Positions 24,797 through 34,070 of a stretch of 64,000 bases of DNA are shown here, one piece after another (position 1 is the first letter of the stretch; each line of letters begins with the position of its first letter). The notes under the pieces were generated by a model. The model saw only the letters and a list, made by a program, of their open reading frames with translations, ran no database searches and had not been told where the DNA came from. The stretch spans positions 62,001 through 126,000 of the forward strand of contig JBBSFH010000004.1 in the NCBI GenBank assembly GCA_038238915.1, written 5' to 3'. The position numbers were made by a program, and so were the translations under genes. The stretch is from JAVVHE01 sp038238915. Lineage in GTDB: Bacteria > Pseudomonadota > Alphaproteobacteria > Sphingomonadales > Sphingomonadaceae.

Positions 24797-25495
24797 TCAG
24801 GCTAGATCGAACACCAGCAATTCCCCCGCACCAGCGAGGTCCAGCCGCGCCGCGCCGCTCACCGCCAGCCCATCGCCGGTGCCAAGCGAGCGCTCCTGCG
24901 CCACCGCCTCGCCGCGCGCGACCTGCACCCATGCTTGGCGACCCTGAGCGAGATCGATCACGATCGGCGCGTCCTTGCCCAATACTACGCGCCAGACCCT
25001 CGCATCCTGATGGATGCGCACCGAGTTCGCACCGGCATCCGGTCCCCCGACGAGATCGATCCGGCTTTCCCCGGGTGCCGCCACCGGCAGCGCTACCTGC
25101 TCGTAGCCGGGCGCGATCCCCGTCTGCCCGGGGTCCAGCCAGATTTGCAGGAAATGCACCGCCGAGTCCGCGCTCGCGTTATATTCGCTATGCTCGATCC
25201 CGGTGCCCGCGCTCATGCGCTGCGCGTCGCCCGGCCGGATCGTACCCGCGCCGCCGCTCGAATCCTTGTGCGCCAATGCGCCGTCGAGCACGTAGGTCAG
25301 GATTTCCATGTCGCGGTGGCCGTGGCGGCCGAAGCCCGCGCCGGGCGTCACGCGGTCCTCGTTGATCACGCGCAGCGCGCGAAAGCCCTGGCGCTCGGGA
25401 TCGTGATGCTGGCCGAAGCTGAAGCTGTGCCAGCTATCGAGCCAGTCGATCTTCGTGTGGAACCGCCCGGCGGCGGGAAGGTGGTGCACGATCAT
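24797..25495 (-). CDS. Pirin family protein
   Basis: A 232-residue bicupin. The metal-binding N-cupin is intact: GFGRHGHRDMEILTYVLDG (two His), AHKDSSG and MSAGTGIEHSEYN (Glu and His). Bacterial pirins of the YhhW type bind Fe or Ni/Cu and several show quercetinase activity, but the physiological substrate is open. The gene begins 9 bases after nadA on the same strand and may be co-transcribed with it. Confidence 0.92.
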   Translation of the reverse strand: MIVHHLPAAGRFHTKIDWLDSWHSFSFGQHHDPERQGFRALRVINEDRVTPGAGFGRHGHRDMEILTYVLDGALAHKDSSGGAGTIRPGDAQRMSAGTGIEHSEYNASADSAVHFLQIWLDPGQTGIAPGYEQVALPVAAPGESRIDLVGGPDAGANSVRIHQDARVWRVVLGKDAPIVIDLAQGRQAWVQVARGEAVAQERSLGTGDGLAVSGAARLDLAGAGELLVFDLA

Positions 25496-25504
25496 GGCTA
25501 ACTC

Positions 25505-26488
25505 CTAATCGCCGAGCGGCGGTGTGGTCCCAGACATTTCAAGCATCCGCTGCAACGGCTTCGACGCGGCCAGCCGAACAGCCTCGGTCAGATGCAGTTG
25601 CGGCTGCAGATCGCGCAACGCAACGTAGAGCTTCTCCATCGTGTTCAAGCCCATATAGGGGCACATATTGCAGTTGCAGTTTCCGTCCGCCCCAGGTGCA
25701 CCGATAAACCGCTTGTGCGGCGCGGCGAGTTCCATCTGGTGAATGATATGCGGCTCGGTCGCGACGATGATCGTTGGCGCGGGCGACGACAACGCGAACT
25801 TCAGGATGCCGCTGGTCGCCCCCACATAGTCCGCGTGATCGAGGATATGCCCGGGACATTCGGGGTGCGCCGCCACCGGCGCGTCCGGATACTGCGCCTT
25901 CAGCTTCATCAACTCGCGCTCGGAGAACGCCTCGTGCACGATGCACGCACCCTGCCACAGCAGCATCTGTCGCCCCGTCACCCGGTTCAGATACGCGCCC
26001 AGATGCTTGTCCGGCGCGAAGATGATCGGCTGATCGGCGGGCAACTGTGCGATGATCCGTTCGGCGGACGAACTGGTGACGATGATGTCCGAGAGCGCCT
26101 TCACCTCGGCCGAGCAGTTGATGTAGCTGAGCGCGATGTGATCGGGGTGCGCCGCGCGGAACGCCGCGAACTCGGCAGGAGGACAGCTATCCTCCAGCGA
26201 ACAGCCTGCATCCAGATCGGGCAGCACCACGATCTTCTGCGGCGACAATATCTTTGCCACCTCGGCCATGAACTTCACCCCGCAGAATGCGATCACGTCC
26301 GCCGAAGTTGCCGCCGCCTTGCGCGACAGGTCCAGACTGTCGCCCACGAAGTCCGCGATGTCCTGGATTTCGGGCTTCTGGTAATAATGCGCGAGGATCA
26401 CCGCGTTCTTCTCTCGCCGCAGCCGATCGATCTCGGCGCGCAGATCAACGACGGGACCCGCCTGCAACGGGTTGAACAACACGCTCAT
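25505..26488 (-). CDS. nadA: Quinolinate synthase NadA
   Basis: NadA makes quinolinate from iminoaspartate and DHAP in NAD synthesis, using a 4Fe-4S cluster. The 327-residue protein shows the three cluster cysteines in FCGVKFMAEVAKIL, HPECPGHI and NCNCNMCPYMGLNTMEKL, plus ILAHYYQKPEIQDIADFVGDS near the N-terminus. nadB and nadC are not in this window. Confidence 0.96.
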   Translation of the reverse strand: MSVLFNPLQAGPVVDLRAEIDRLRREKNAVILAHYYQKPEIQDIADFVGDSLDLSRKAAATSADVIAFCGVKFMAEVAKILSPQKIVVLPDLDAGCSLEDSCPPAEFAAFRAAHPDHIALSYINCSAEVKALSDIIVTSSSAERIIAQLPADQPIIFAPDKHLGAYLNRVTGRQMLLWQGACIVHEAFSERELMKLKAQYPDAPVAAHPECPGHILDHADYVGATSGILKFALSSPAPTIIVATEPHIIHQMELAAPHKRFIGAPGADGNCNCNMCPYMGLNTMEKLYVALRDLQPQLHLTEAVRLAASKPLQRMLEMSGTTPPLGD

Positions 26489-26498
26489 CGGTCCCTCC

Positions 26499-27119
26499 TC
26501 ATGCCTCGCCCGGAAACCGCACCACCACCTTCGCGTCGATGCCCGCCGCCGCCAAAGGCAGCGCGAACGTGCGCGCTACCGCCGCGCGCGTCGCCTGTCG
26601 TGCCAGCCCAAGCAATGTGGGTTCACGCGCCTCGCTTTGCATCTGCGTTTCCACTCGCGCGCGGTTCGCCGCGTCAATCGCGGGCTCGCTGCCAGTCAGC
26701 GCCATCAGCAGCTTGCCCTGCGAATATTCGGTGATGCGCGTCATCTCCACTTGCGGCCCGGCGATCTCGATCTGCGGCGCATCCACCCGGAGCGTGCGTT
26801 GTGCGGCGTTCCATTGCAGCGAGGCGGAGCTGAGCTTCGCCCAATCCATCTCATAGCGCACCATCCCGGGCACGATCATCGTCTTGGTCTGCGCCGACCC
26901 CAGCGTCCGGTGCTCTGAAGTCACCGCCACCACGAACCTTGCTGCGAACGCGGTCAGCCGCGCCTGCGCCTGAACCGATTTGAGCGAGGCGGACGCGATC
27001 GTTGCCACGTCGGCACGCGGGCCCCTCGGGTCCATCGCCGGATCGCCGATCCGGTGCGCAACGCCCCAGCCGATCAGCGCGCCGACGAGCAGCAGGAAGG
27101 CGGCGATGGGCAAGCGCAT
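26499..27119 (-). CDS. DUF4230 domain-containing membrane-anchored protein
   Basis: A 206-residue protein with an N-terminal transmembrane helix (PIAAFLLLVGALIGWGVA) and a DUF4230 periplasmic domain (VATIASASLKSVQAQARL; TKTMIVPGMVRYEMDW; GIDAKVVVRF at the end). The function of the family is unknown. It ends 10 bases upstream of nadA and looks like the same operon. The start at 27119 places the helix at the N-terminus; the frame further upstream runs through a repeat. Confidence 0.8.
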   Translation of the reverse strand: MRLPIAAFLLLVGALIGWGVAHRIGDPAMDPRGPRADVATIASASLKSVQAQARLTAFAARFVVAVTSEHRTLGSAQTKTMIVPGMVRYEMDWAKLSSASLQWNAAQRTLRVDAPQIEIAGPQVEMTRITEYSQGKLLMALTGSEPAIDAANRARVETQMQSEAREPTLLGLARQATRAAVARTFALPLAAAGIDAKVVVRFPGEA

Positions 27120-27155
27120 GCGCGGCAATGTAGGCGAGGCGCGGCATTTGTCTAA

Positions 27156-27206
27156 CCGCCCCCTCCGCTCCGGGAGAGGTGGCGGCGAATCCGACGGAGG
27201 GGGCGG
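27156..27206. repeat. Interspersed hairpin repeat, family 3, copy 1
   Basis: CCGCCCCCTCCG and CGGAGGGGGCGG form a perfect 12-bp inverted repeat around a 27-base loop. The right half (GAGGTGGCGGCG, then CCGACGGAGGGGGCGG) is nearly identical to 30623-30655. It lies in the 120-base gap between the MBL hydrolase gene and the DUF4230 gene. Confidence 0.7.
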
Positions 27207-27239
27207 GGCCAGGCGCGCTCCCAAACGCGGATCAAACAT

Positions 27240-28085
27240 CTAGGCGAGCGACCACGCCGCATCCTCGCGCACCACCCCGCCCGCGCGCTCCAGCGCGATC
27301 AGATGCGCGAGCACGCTCATCGCCGCAGCGCCGTGCAGCCGCGGGTCCAGCGCTGCGTACATCGTCGCAACAAGTGCCGTGACGGTGGCGGGGCCGTTCG
27401 CCAGCAGCGCAAGGATCGATGCCTCGCGCTGCCGCCGGTGCAGCATCAGTCCGCGCACCAGCCGCTGCGGCTCGGTCACGGGATTGCCGTGGGTGGGATG
27501 GTAGACCAGATCGTCGCGCACCTGCAGGCGCGCGAGCGAGGCCAGATAGTCCGCCATGTCGCCATCGGGCGGCGCGACGACGCTGGTGGACCAGCCCATC
27601 GCATGATCGCCGGTGAACAGCGCGCGTTCCTCCGGCAGCGCGAACGCCAGATGGTTCGACGCATGGCCGGGTGTCGCCACCGCCTCGAGCCGCCAGCCCG
27701 GCCCCTCCACCGCCTCACCGTCCTCCAGCACGCGATCAGGCGCGTAGGCCGCGTCAAACGCCTCGCCGCCCCCACCCTCGGGGATCGCCGCGATCTGCGG
27801 GCAGCCTATGATCGGCGCGCCGGTCGCCTGCGCCAGCGCGCGTGCAGCAGGCGAATGATCGCGGTGGGTGTGCGTGATCAGGATCGCGCCGACGCGCTCG
27901 CCCACGGTGGCGCGCAGGATCGCGGCGACATGATCGGCGTCGTCCGGCCCCGGATCGATCACCGCGACTTCGCCATGGCCGATGATATGGGAACCCGTGC
28001 CGGTGCCAGTGAACGGCCCGGCGTTATTCGCCGTAACCCGGCGGATCAGCGGAGAGAGATGTTCCACCTCCCCGTAAAGCGGCAT
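27240..28085 (-). CDS. MBL-fold metallo-hydrolase (LACTB2-like)
   Basis: A 281-residue metallo-beta-lactamase fold enzyme. The zinc motif is ILITHTHRDHSPAAR (HxHxDH), with further ligands in ATPGHASNHLAF, LFTGDHAMGW and YHPTHGNPV. The C-terminal winged-helix-like segment resembles LACTB2-type hydrolases, some of which are nucleases; the substrate cannot be assigned. It directly follows rpmG, with the rpmG stop abutting this ATG. Confidence 0.85.
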   Translation of the reverse strand: MPLYGEVEHLSPLIRRVTANNAGPFTGTGTGSHIIGHGEVAVIDPGPDDADHVAAILRATVGERVGAILITHTHRDHSPAARALAQATGAPIIGCPQIAAIPEGGGGEAFDAAYAPDRVLEDGEAVEGPGWRLEAVATPGHASNHLAFALPEERALFTGDHAMGWSTSVVAPPDGDMADYLASLARLQVRDDLVYHPTHGNPVTEPQRLVRGLMLHRRQREASILALLANGPATVTALVATMYAALDPRLHGAAAMSVLAHLIALERAGGVVREDAAWSLA

Positions 28086-28253
28086 TTACTTTATCTTGGC
28101 TTCCTTGAAGTCGACATGCTTGCGCACGACCGGATCGTATTTGCGCATCGTCATCTTCTCGGTCGTGTTACGCGGGTTCTTCTTGGTTACATAAAAGAAG
28201 CCGGTATCCGCGCTGCTGACCAGGCGGATTTTGACGGTAGTTGGCTTGGCCAT
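28086..28253 (-). CDS. rpmG: 50S ribosomal protein L33
   Basis: A 55-residue protein beginning MAKPTTVKIRLVSSADTGFF and continuing YVTKKNPRNTTEKMTMRKYD, then VRKHVDFKEAKIK. This is the cysteine-free form of bL33 common in proteobacteria (no zinc CxxC pairs). Its stop codon immediately precedes the MBL hydrolase ATG, so the two are one transcript. The 190-base gap upstream, up to the divergent mscS, holds the promoters. Confidence 0.95.
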   Translation of the reverse strand: MAKPTTVKIRLVSSADTGFFYVTKKNPRNTTEKMTMRKYDPVVRKHVDFKEAKIK

Positions 28254-28443
28254 GGTATCCTCGGTGGCGCGAACGCAAAAGGGGCGACCACGCCGGAGCG
28301 CGCCGCTTCAGCGCGAGCCGATACCGCGCACTGCCCCCGATAGTCAACCACACAACTGCCTAGGGCTTCCCCTGCGCGCCGACGTCAGCTAGATCGTTAG
28401 GGCATGCGGGGTGGCAAGCGGCCATGCGCGGGGAGCATCGAAC

Positions 28444-29259
28444 ATGAACGTAAACGGATGGTGGGCGGCAGAACTGCCCCTGATCACCGCAATCGGCCTC
28501 AAGATCATCGGCGCGATCGTGCTGTATATGATCGGTCGCTGGCTGATCGGGCTGGCGATCGGCATCGTCACCCGCGTGCTCACCGCGCGCCATTTCGATC
28601 CCACGCTCCAGAAATACCTCGCCAACATCCTCGCGGTGATCCTGAACGTCGTGCTCGTCGTCGCGCTGCTCGGCTATTTCGGGATTGAGACGACCAGCTT
28701 CGCAGCGCTGCTCGCGGGTGTCGGTCTCGCGGTCGGCGCGGCGTGGTCGGGCCTGCTCGGCAACTTTGCGGCCGGCGCGTTCCTAGTCATTTTTCGCCCC
28801 TACAAGGTGGGCGATTACGTAACCGCCGCCGGGATCGAAGGCACCGTCACCGAGATCGGCCTGTTCGAGACGCGCATTTCAACGCCGGATAACGTGGCAA
28901 CGATCATCGGCAACGGCAAAGTCTCGGCCGATATTATCAAGAACTTCTCCGCGCACAGCTACCGCCGTGTCGATCGCACCGCGCAACTGGCGTTCGGGGT
29001 GGACGCGCTCGACGCCATCGCGCGCCTGCAACCCGCACTCGCGGCAATCCCCAATGTGATGGCGTCTCCCCCGCCCGATGTTGAAATCCTCGACTTCAAC
29101 GCGATGGGAACGTTGATCGCGGTCCGGCCCTACTGCCACACGAAGGATTACTGGCAGGTATACTTCGACACCAACAAACTGATTGCCGCCACCTTCGGCA
29201 CGGCGGGCTATCCTTCACCGTCGACGGTTGTGCATGTTCGCGGCGTGGGACCAGCTTAA
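28444..29259 (+). CDS. mscS: Small-conductance mechanosensitive channel (MscS family)
   Basis: A 271-residue inner-membrane channel that opens on hypo-osmotic shock. It has three N-terminal transmembrane helices; the pore helix is Gly/Ala-rich (AALLAGVGLAVGAAWSGLLG). The beta domain follows (FRPYKVGDYVTAAGIEGTV) with EIGLFETRISTPDN typical of MscS, and then the mixed alpha/beta vestibule. GGGGAG 8 bases before the ATG supports the start. The 3' end overlaps argJ by 4 bases, tail to tail. Confidence 0.94.
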   Translation: MNVNGWWAAELPLITAIGLKIIGAIVLYMIGRWLIGLAIGIVTRVLTARHFDPTLQKYLANILAVILNVVLVVALLGYFGIETTSFAALLAGVGLAVGAAWSGLLGNFAAGAFLVIFRPYKVGDYVTAAGIEGTVTEIGLFETRISTPDNVATIIGNGKVSADIIKNFSAHSYRRVDRTAQLAFGVDALDAIARLQPALAAIPNVMASPPPDVEILDFNAMGTLIAVRPYCHTKDYWQVYFDTNKLIAATFGTAGYPSPSTVVHVRGVGPA

Positions 29260-30479
29260 CTCCGATAGTCCGCGTTGATCGCGATGTAGCCGTGGGTGAG
29301 GTCGCAGGTCCACACTTCGGCTGACCCGGTGCCCAGGCCGAGATCGACGCCGATTTCGATCTGCGTGCCCGCGAGGTGGGTGGCGACGGGGGCTTCGTCG
29401 TAGCCGGGGACGACCGCACCATGTTCGGCGACCACCGAAGCGCCGAAGCGGATCGCCAGCCGGTCGCGGTCGGCGGCTTCGCCCGCCTTGCCCACTGCCA
29501 TGACGACGCGGCCCCAGTTGGCGTCGCCGCCCGCGATCGCGGTTTTCACGAGCGGGGAGTTGGCGATCGACAGTGCAATGCGGTGCGCGGCGTGGTCGCT
29601 CTGCGCGCCGGTGACGTGGATGGTAATGAACTTCTGCGCGCCCTCGCCATCGCGCACGATCTGGCGGGCGAGATCGGCGCAGACTTGCGTGAGCGCGTGC
29701 TGGAAGGCGGGGTGAGGGGCGGTGATCGGAGCGTTGCCCGCCCGGGCGGTGGCAAACGCAAGGAGGGTGTCGCTGGTCGACGTGTCGCCATCGACGGTAA
29801 TGCGGTGGAAACTGTGATTGGCGGCCTGATGGAGCATAGACTGCAGCGCAGGGGGGGCGATCGCGGCATCGGTGAAGACGAAGGCGAGCATGGTTGCCAT
29901 GTCGGGCGCGATCATCCCCGAGCCCTTGGCGATGCCAGCGATGTGGACCGGGTGGCCGTCGATCTCGCACGTGGCGGACGCGCCCTTGGGGAAGGTATCG
30001 GTGGTGCCGATCGCGGTGGCGGCGTGCTCCCAGCTGGCCGTGCTGCCGACGCGGAGCTTGGCGAAGGCGGCTTCTAGGCCGGCTTTGGCTTTCTCCTGCG
30101 GCAGCGGCACTCCGATGACGCCGGTGGAGGCAACGAAGATCTGCGTTTCGGGGCAGTCGAGCGCGGCCGCAGTGGTGGCGGTGACGAGGCGGGTGGCCTC
30201 CGCGCCGCGCGCGCCGGTAAACGCGTTGCTGTTGCCCGCGTTGATCACCAACGCGCGCGCGTGGCCCTGCGGGAGGTGCGCGCGGCACAGCTCGACCTCG
30301 GGCGAGGGGCAGCGCGAGCGGGTGGTGAGGCCCGCCACCGTGGTGCCCGGCGCGAGCTCGGCGAGCGTGAGATCGGCGCGCTCCCACGCCTTGTAGCCCG
30401 CGCGCGCGACCGCGAGCCGGACGCCGGGGATATCGGGCATGGGGGGGAAGTGCGGGGGGGCGAGGGGGGAGCGGGTCAT
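29256..30479 (-). CDS. argJ: Bifunctional glutamate N-acetyltransferase/N-acetylglutamate synthase ArgJ
   Basis: ArgJ moves the acetyl group from N-acetylornithine to glutamate in the cyclic arginine pathway. The 407-residue precursor contains the self-cleavage site in IAPDMATMLAFVFTDA (cut before the second Thr) and the family motifs AHLPQGHARALVINAGNSNAF and SDTLLAFATA. It is processed into alpha and beta chains. The ATG has no clear ribosome binding site; ATG at 30440 is possible. Whether it is mono- or bifunctional cannot be told from sequence. Confidence 0.95.
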   Translation of the reverse strand: MTRSPLAPPHFPPMPDIPGVRLAVARAGYKAWERADLTLAELAPGTTVAGLTTRSRCPSPEVELCRAHLPQGHARALVINAGNSNAFTGARGAEATRLVTATTAAALDCPETQIFVASTGVIGVPLPQEKAKAGLEAAFAKLRVGSTASWEHAATAIGTTDTFPKGASATCEIDGHPVHIAGIAKGSGMIAPDMATMLAFVFTDAAIAPPALQSMLHQAANHSFHRITVDGDTSTSDTLLAFATARAGNAPITAPHPAFQHALTQVCADLARQIVRDGEGAQKFITIHVTGAQSDHAAHRIALSIANSPLVKTAIAGGDANWGRVVMAVGKAGEAADRDRLAIRFGASVVAEHGAVVPGYDEAPVATHLAGTQIEIGVDLGLGTGSAEVWTCDLTHGYIAINADYRS

Positions 30480-30527
30480 GGGAGGTTGCTATCATGGTTG
30501 GGCGGGCTTGCCAGTGGCCCGGGCAGA

Positions 30528-30658
30528 CTCCGCCCCTTCGGGGTATCCTCCCACGTGAGCGGGGGAGGATGGGAAATGGTAAGAGGTGTTTGCTCTTGGC
30601 TTGTTCTCCCCTGCGCAGCGGGGGAGGTGGCGGCGTAGCCGACGGAGGGGGCGGGGCG
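30528..30658. repeat. Hairpin-rich region including repeat family 3, copy 2
   Basis: The 278-base gap between divergent argJ and secA contains no gene. It holds ATCCTCCC/GGGAGGAT (30545-30552, 30563-30570) and CTCCCCTGC/GCGGGGGAG (30606-30614, 30618-30626, 3-base loop). Bases 30623-30655 repeat the right half of the element at 27156-27206. The promoters of both genes must lie in or beside these elements. Confidence 0.65.
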
Positions 30659-30757
30659 CATGCACTGATTGACGCTCCGCGCCCCCCCGCCTATCTCGCG
30701 GAGCTAACGGGGCGGCTTGCGCGCAGGCGTTCGCGCGCCCGTCTTCCAAGGTGATCA

Positions 30758-33487
30758 ATGCTCGGTATCGGCGGCATAGCCAAACGGATTTTCGGCACAT
30801 CGAACGATCGTGTCGTGCGGCAGTTGCAGCCGCTGGTGGGGCGGATCAACGCGCTCGAGAAGACGCACGAGGCGATGAGCGACGCCGAGTTGGCGGGGCG
30901 AACCGAGGTGTTTCGCAAGCAGCTTGCCGAAGGGGTGAAGCTCGACGCGCTGCTGCCAGAGGCCTTCGCCACAGTGCGCGAGGCGGCGAAGCGCACGCTT
31001 GGCCAGCGGCATTATGATGTGCAGATGATCGGCGGCGCAGTGCTGCACCGGGGCGAGATCGCCGAGATGAAGACCGGCGAGGGCAAGACGCTGGTGGCGA
31101 CGCTGGCGGTGTATCTGAACGCGCTTGGCGGCAAGGGCGTGCACGTGGTGACGGTCAACGACTATCTCGCGCGGCGCGATGCCGAGTGGATGGGGCAGGT
31201 TTACAAGTTCCTGGGGATGACCGTTGGCGTGATCGTGCCGGGGATCGACGATTACCAGCGTCGTGAGGCTTATGCGTCCGACATAACCTACGCCACCAAC
31301 AATGAACTCGGCTTCGATTATCTGCGCGACAACATGAAATATTCGCGCGACCAGATGGTGCAACGGCCATTCAATTATGCGATCGTCGACGAGGTCGATT
31401 CGATCCTGATCGACGAGGCGCGAACACCGCTGATCATCAGCGGACCTTCGGAAGACAAGACCGATCTTTATGTGGGCGTGGACGCGGTGGTGAAGACGCT
31501 GCCCGCCGATACTTACGAGGTCGACGAGAAGCAGAAATCGGTGGTGCTGACCGAGGCGGGCACCGAAGTGGTCGAGCGCGCGCTCGAAGCAGCAGGTGTG
31601 CTGCACGGTGTCAATCTGTACGATATCGAGAATACGCAGGTGGTCCATCACCTCAATCAGGCGTTGCGTGCCAATGTTTTGTGGAAGTTGGACACCGATT
31701 ACATCATCCGCGACGGCAAGATCGTCATCATCGATGAGTTCACCGGGCGCATGATGGAAGGTCGGCGCTGGTCCGATGGTCTGCACCAGGCAGTCGAAGC
31801 CAAGGAGGGCGTGGAAATCCAGCCCGAAAACCAGACGATGGCCTCGATCACGTTCCAGAACTACTTCCGGCTTTATCCAAAGCTGGCGGGAATGACCGGG
31901 ACCGCGCTGACCGAGGCGGGCGAGTTCTACGAGATCTACAAGCTGAGCGTGGTCGAGATCCCGACCAACATGGCGGTCGGGCGCAAGGACGCCGAGGACG
32001 AGTTCTACAAGAACGCGACCGAGAAATATGGAGCGATCACCAAGGGTATCCGCGAGGCGAGCGCGAACGGGCAGCCGGTGCTGGTGGGGACGGTCTCGAT
32101 CGAGAAGTCCGAGTTGCTGAGCGACTATCTGAAGAAGGAGGACGTCAAGCACGCCGTATTGAACGCGCGCTTCCACGAGCAGGAGGCGCATATCGTGGCG
32201 CAGGCGGGGCGCCAGGGTGCGGTGACGATTGCCACCAACATGGCGGGGCGCGGGACCGATATTCAGCTTGGTGGCAATTTCGACTTCCGCGTGGCCGACG
32301 AACTCGCGAACATGGCCGATGGCGAACTGAAGGAGGCGGCGAAGGCGCGCGTCCGGCAGGAGATCATCGAGGAAAAGGCGCGTGTGCTGGCTGCCGGGGG
32401 GCTGTATGTCCTTGGGACCGAGCGCCACGAATCGCGCCGCATCGACAATCAGTTGCGCGGGCGTTCGGGTCGGCAAGGCGATCCGGGGTTCAGCCGCTTC
32501 TACCTCAGCCTGGATGATGATCTGCTGCGCATCTTTGGCCAGCAATCGATGCTGCACCGCATGATGAACTCAGGGCTGGAGGAGGGCGAGGCGATCGTTC
32601 ATCCGTGGATTTCGAAGGCGATCGAGACCGCGCAGAAGAAGGTGGAGGCGCGCAACTACGATGTGCGCAAGCAACTCCTCCAGTATGACGACGTGATGAA
32701 CGATCAGCGCAAGGTGGTATACGAACAGCGCGCCGACGTAATGGACGCGGAGACGCTGGAAGATGTCACCACCGACATGCGCCGCGATACCGCAGCACAG
32801 ATCGTGAAGCTCGCGTGCCCGGCGGGAAGCTACCCCGAGCAGTGGGATTTGCCGATGCTGGAGGAGGGGGCGGCGAACACGCTTGGCCTCGCGGTTCCCG
32901 GCGCCGAATGGGCCAGGGAAGAGGGCATCGATCCCGAGACGATCGAGGAGCGGCTGCTCGCGGGAGCGGAGCAGCATATCGCCGCCAAGCGCGAGGGGAT
33001 CGAGGCCGAGCAGTGGACGCAGATCGAGAAGAGCGTGCTGCTGCAATCGCTCGATCATCACTGGAAAGAGCATCTGGCCACATTGGATGCGCTGCGTTCG
33101 GTGATTCACCTGCGCGCCTACGCGCAGAAGACGCCGCTCAACGAATATAAGCAGGAGGCCTTCGCGCTGTTCGAGCGGATGCTTGGCGCGGTACGCGAGG
33201 ATGTGACGCGGATGCTGGCGAACGCGCAGTTCAACTCGGCGCCGCCGCCGCCCGAATTTGCGCTCGGCCAGATGAGCCCGTTCCATCTGGACCCGTTTAC
33301 CGGCGAAAACGATGCGTTCGGCACCGGGCAACTGCCCCGGATCGGCGGCGCACCCTCGATCCAGGCGGCAAGCTATGCTGCGGGCGTTGACCCTGCCGAT
33401 CCGTCGACCTGGGGATCGGTCGCGCGCAACCAGCCCTGCCCATGCGGATCGGGCCAGAAATACAAGCATTGCCACGGCCAACTGTGA
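30758..33487 (+). CDS. secA: Preprotein translocase ATPase SecA
   Basis: SecA is the ATPase motor of the Sec pathway. The 909-residue protein has Walker A in MKTGEGKTLVATLA, the DEAD-type EVDSILIDEARTPLIISG, the second nucleotide-binding domain (GRGTDIQLGGNF; RRIDNQLRGRSGRQGDPG), and the C-terminal zinc finger NQPCPCGSGQKYKHCHGQL that binds SecB and lipids. The start has AAGGTGATC just upstream. Length is normal and there are no breaks. Confidence 0.98.
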   Translation: MLGIGGIAKRIFGTSNDRVVRQLQPLVGRINALEKTHEAMSDAELAGRTEVFRKQLAEGVKLDALLPEAFATVREAAKRTLGQRHYDVQMIGGAVLHRGEIAEMKTGEGKTLVATLAVYLNALGGKGVHVVTVNDYLARRDAEWMGQVYKFLGMTVGVIVPGIDDYQRREAYASDITYATNNELGFDYLRDNMKYSRDQMVQRPFNYAIVDEVDSILIDEARTPLIISGPSEDKTDLYVGVDAVVKTLPADTYEVDEKQKSVVLTEAGTEVVERALEAAGVLHGVNLYDIENTQVVHHLNQALRANVLWKLDTDYIIRDGKIVIIDEFTGRMMEGRRWSDGLHQAVEAKEGVEIQPENQTMASITFQNYFRLYPKLAGMTGTALTEAGEFYEIYKLSVVEIPTNMAVGRKDAEDEFYKNATEKYGAITKGIREASANGQPVLVGTVSIEKSELLSDYLKKEDVKHAVLNARFHEQEAHIVAQAGRQGAVTIATNMAGRGTDIQLGGNFDFRVADELANMADGELKEAAKARVRQEIIEEKARVLAAGGLYVLGTERHESRRIDNQLRGRSGRQGDPGFSRFYLSLDDDLLRIFGQQSMLHRMMNSGLEEGEAIVHPWISKAIETAQKKVEARNYDVRKQLLQYDDVMNDQRKVVYEQRADVMDAETLEDVTTDMRRDTAAQIVKLACPAGSYPEQWDLPMLEEGAANTLGLAVPGAEWAREEGIDPETIEERLLAGAEQHIAAKREGIEAEQWTQIEKSVLLQSLDHHWKEHLATLDALRSVIHLRAYAQKTPLNEYKQEAFALFERMLGAVREDVTRMLANAQFNSAPPPPEFALGQMSPFHLDPFTGENDAFGTGQLPRIGGAPSIQAASYAAGVDPADPSTWGSVARNQPCPCGSGQKYKHCHGQL

Positions 33488-33611
33488 CGTTGGGGACACA
33501 CGGATAACTGCCATTTGTGCTTGTGAGCGTGGCAGCCACGCCCTATAGGCGCGGCCATCGGGGGAGGCGGACACAGCCGCAAAGGCTGGACGCCCTTTGG
33601 GAGGATGGTCG

Positions 33612-34058
33612 ATGTTGCAGGTGATCGAGCGAACCGGGGGAAATGCCGAAGTGTTGCCGCCGGGATACCGTCCCAGCGCGGACGAGGAGTTCATGAACCC
33701 GCGCCAGCAGGCGTATTTCCGCGGTAAGCTAATGAGCTGGCGTGCCGACATCCGGGCCGAGGCGCGCGAGACACTCGCGGTGCTCCAGGAAGAACCGCTG
33801 AAAGAAGCCGACGTTACCGACCGCGCGGCGTCCGAGACCGACTGGGGGCTGGAACTGCGCACCCGCGACCGCCAACGCAAACTGATCGCCAAAATCGACG
33901 CGGCGCTGCGCCGGATCGACAGCGGAGACTATGGCTACTGCGAGGTGACCGGCGAGCCGATCGCGCTGACGCGGCTCGAGGCGCGGCCGGTGGCGACGAT
34001 GACGCTGGAAGCGCAGGAGCGGCACGAGCGGGTGGAGCGGGTGAGCCGGGACGATTGA
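33612..34058 (+). CDS. dksA: RNA polymerase-binding transcription factor DksA (cysteine-poor form)
   Basis: DksA binds the RNA polymerase secondary channel and works with ppGpp in the stringent response. The 148-residue protein has the coiled-coil tip region (SETDWGLELRTRDRQRKLI, with the Asp residues needed at the tip) and the C-terminal YCEVTGEPIALTRLEARP. Of the usual four zinc cysteines only one remains; the distal pair is replaced by TLEAQERH, which is common for alphaproteobacterial DksA. The start at 33612 has GGGAGG 7 bases upstream. Confidence 0.94.
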   Translation: MLQVIERTGGNAEVLPPGYRPSADEEFMNPRQQAYFRGKLMSWRADIRAEARETLAVLQEEPLKEADVTDRAASETDWGLELRTRDRQRKLIAKIDAALRRIDSGDYGYCEVTGEPIALTRLEARPVATMTLEAQERHERVERVSRDD

Positions 34059-34070
34059 CGCTGCGGTCGG

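Noticed and set aside
30755..32557. A 600-codon open frame on the minus strand opposite secA
   Set aside because: It mirrors secA codon by codon and has no domain, ribosome binding site or codon bias of its own; long antisense frames are expected in G+C-rich genes. The same holds for long frames opposite the acyl-CoA dehydrogenase, thiolase and recN genes.
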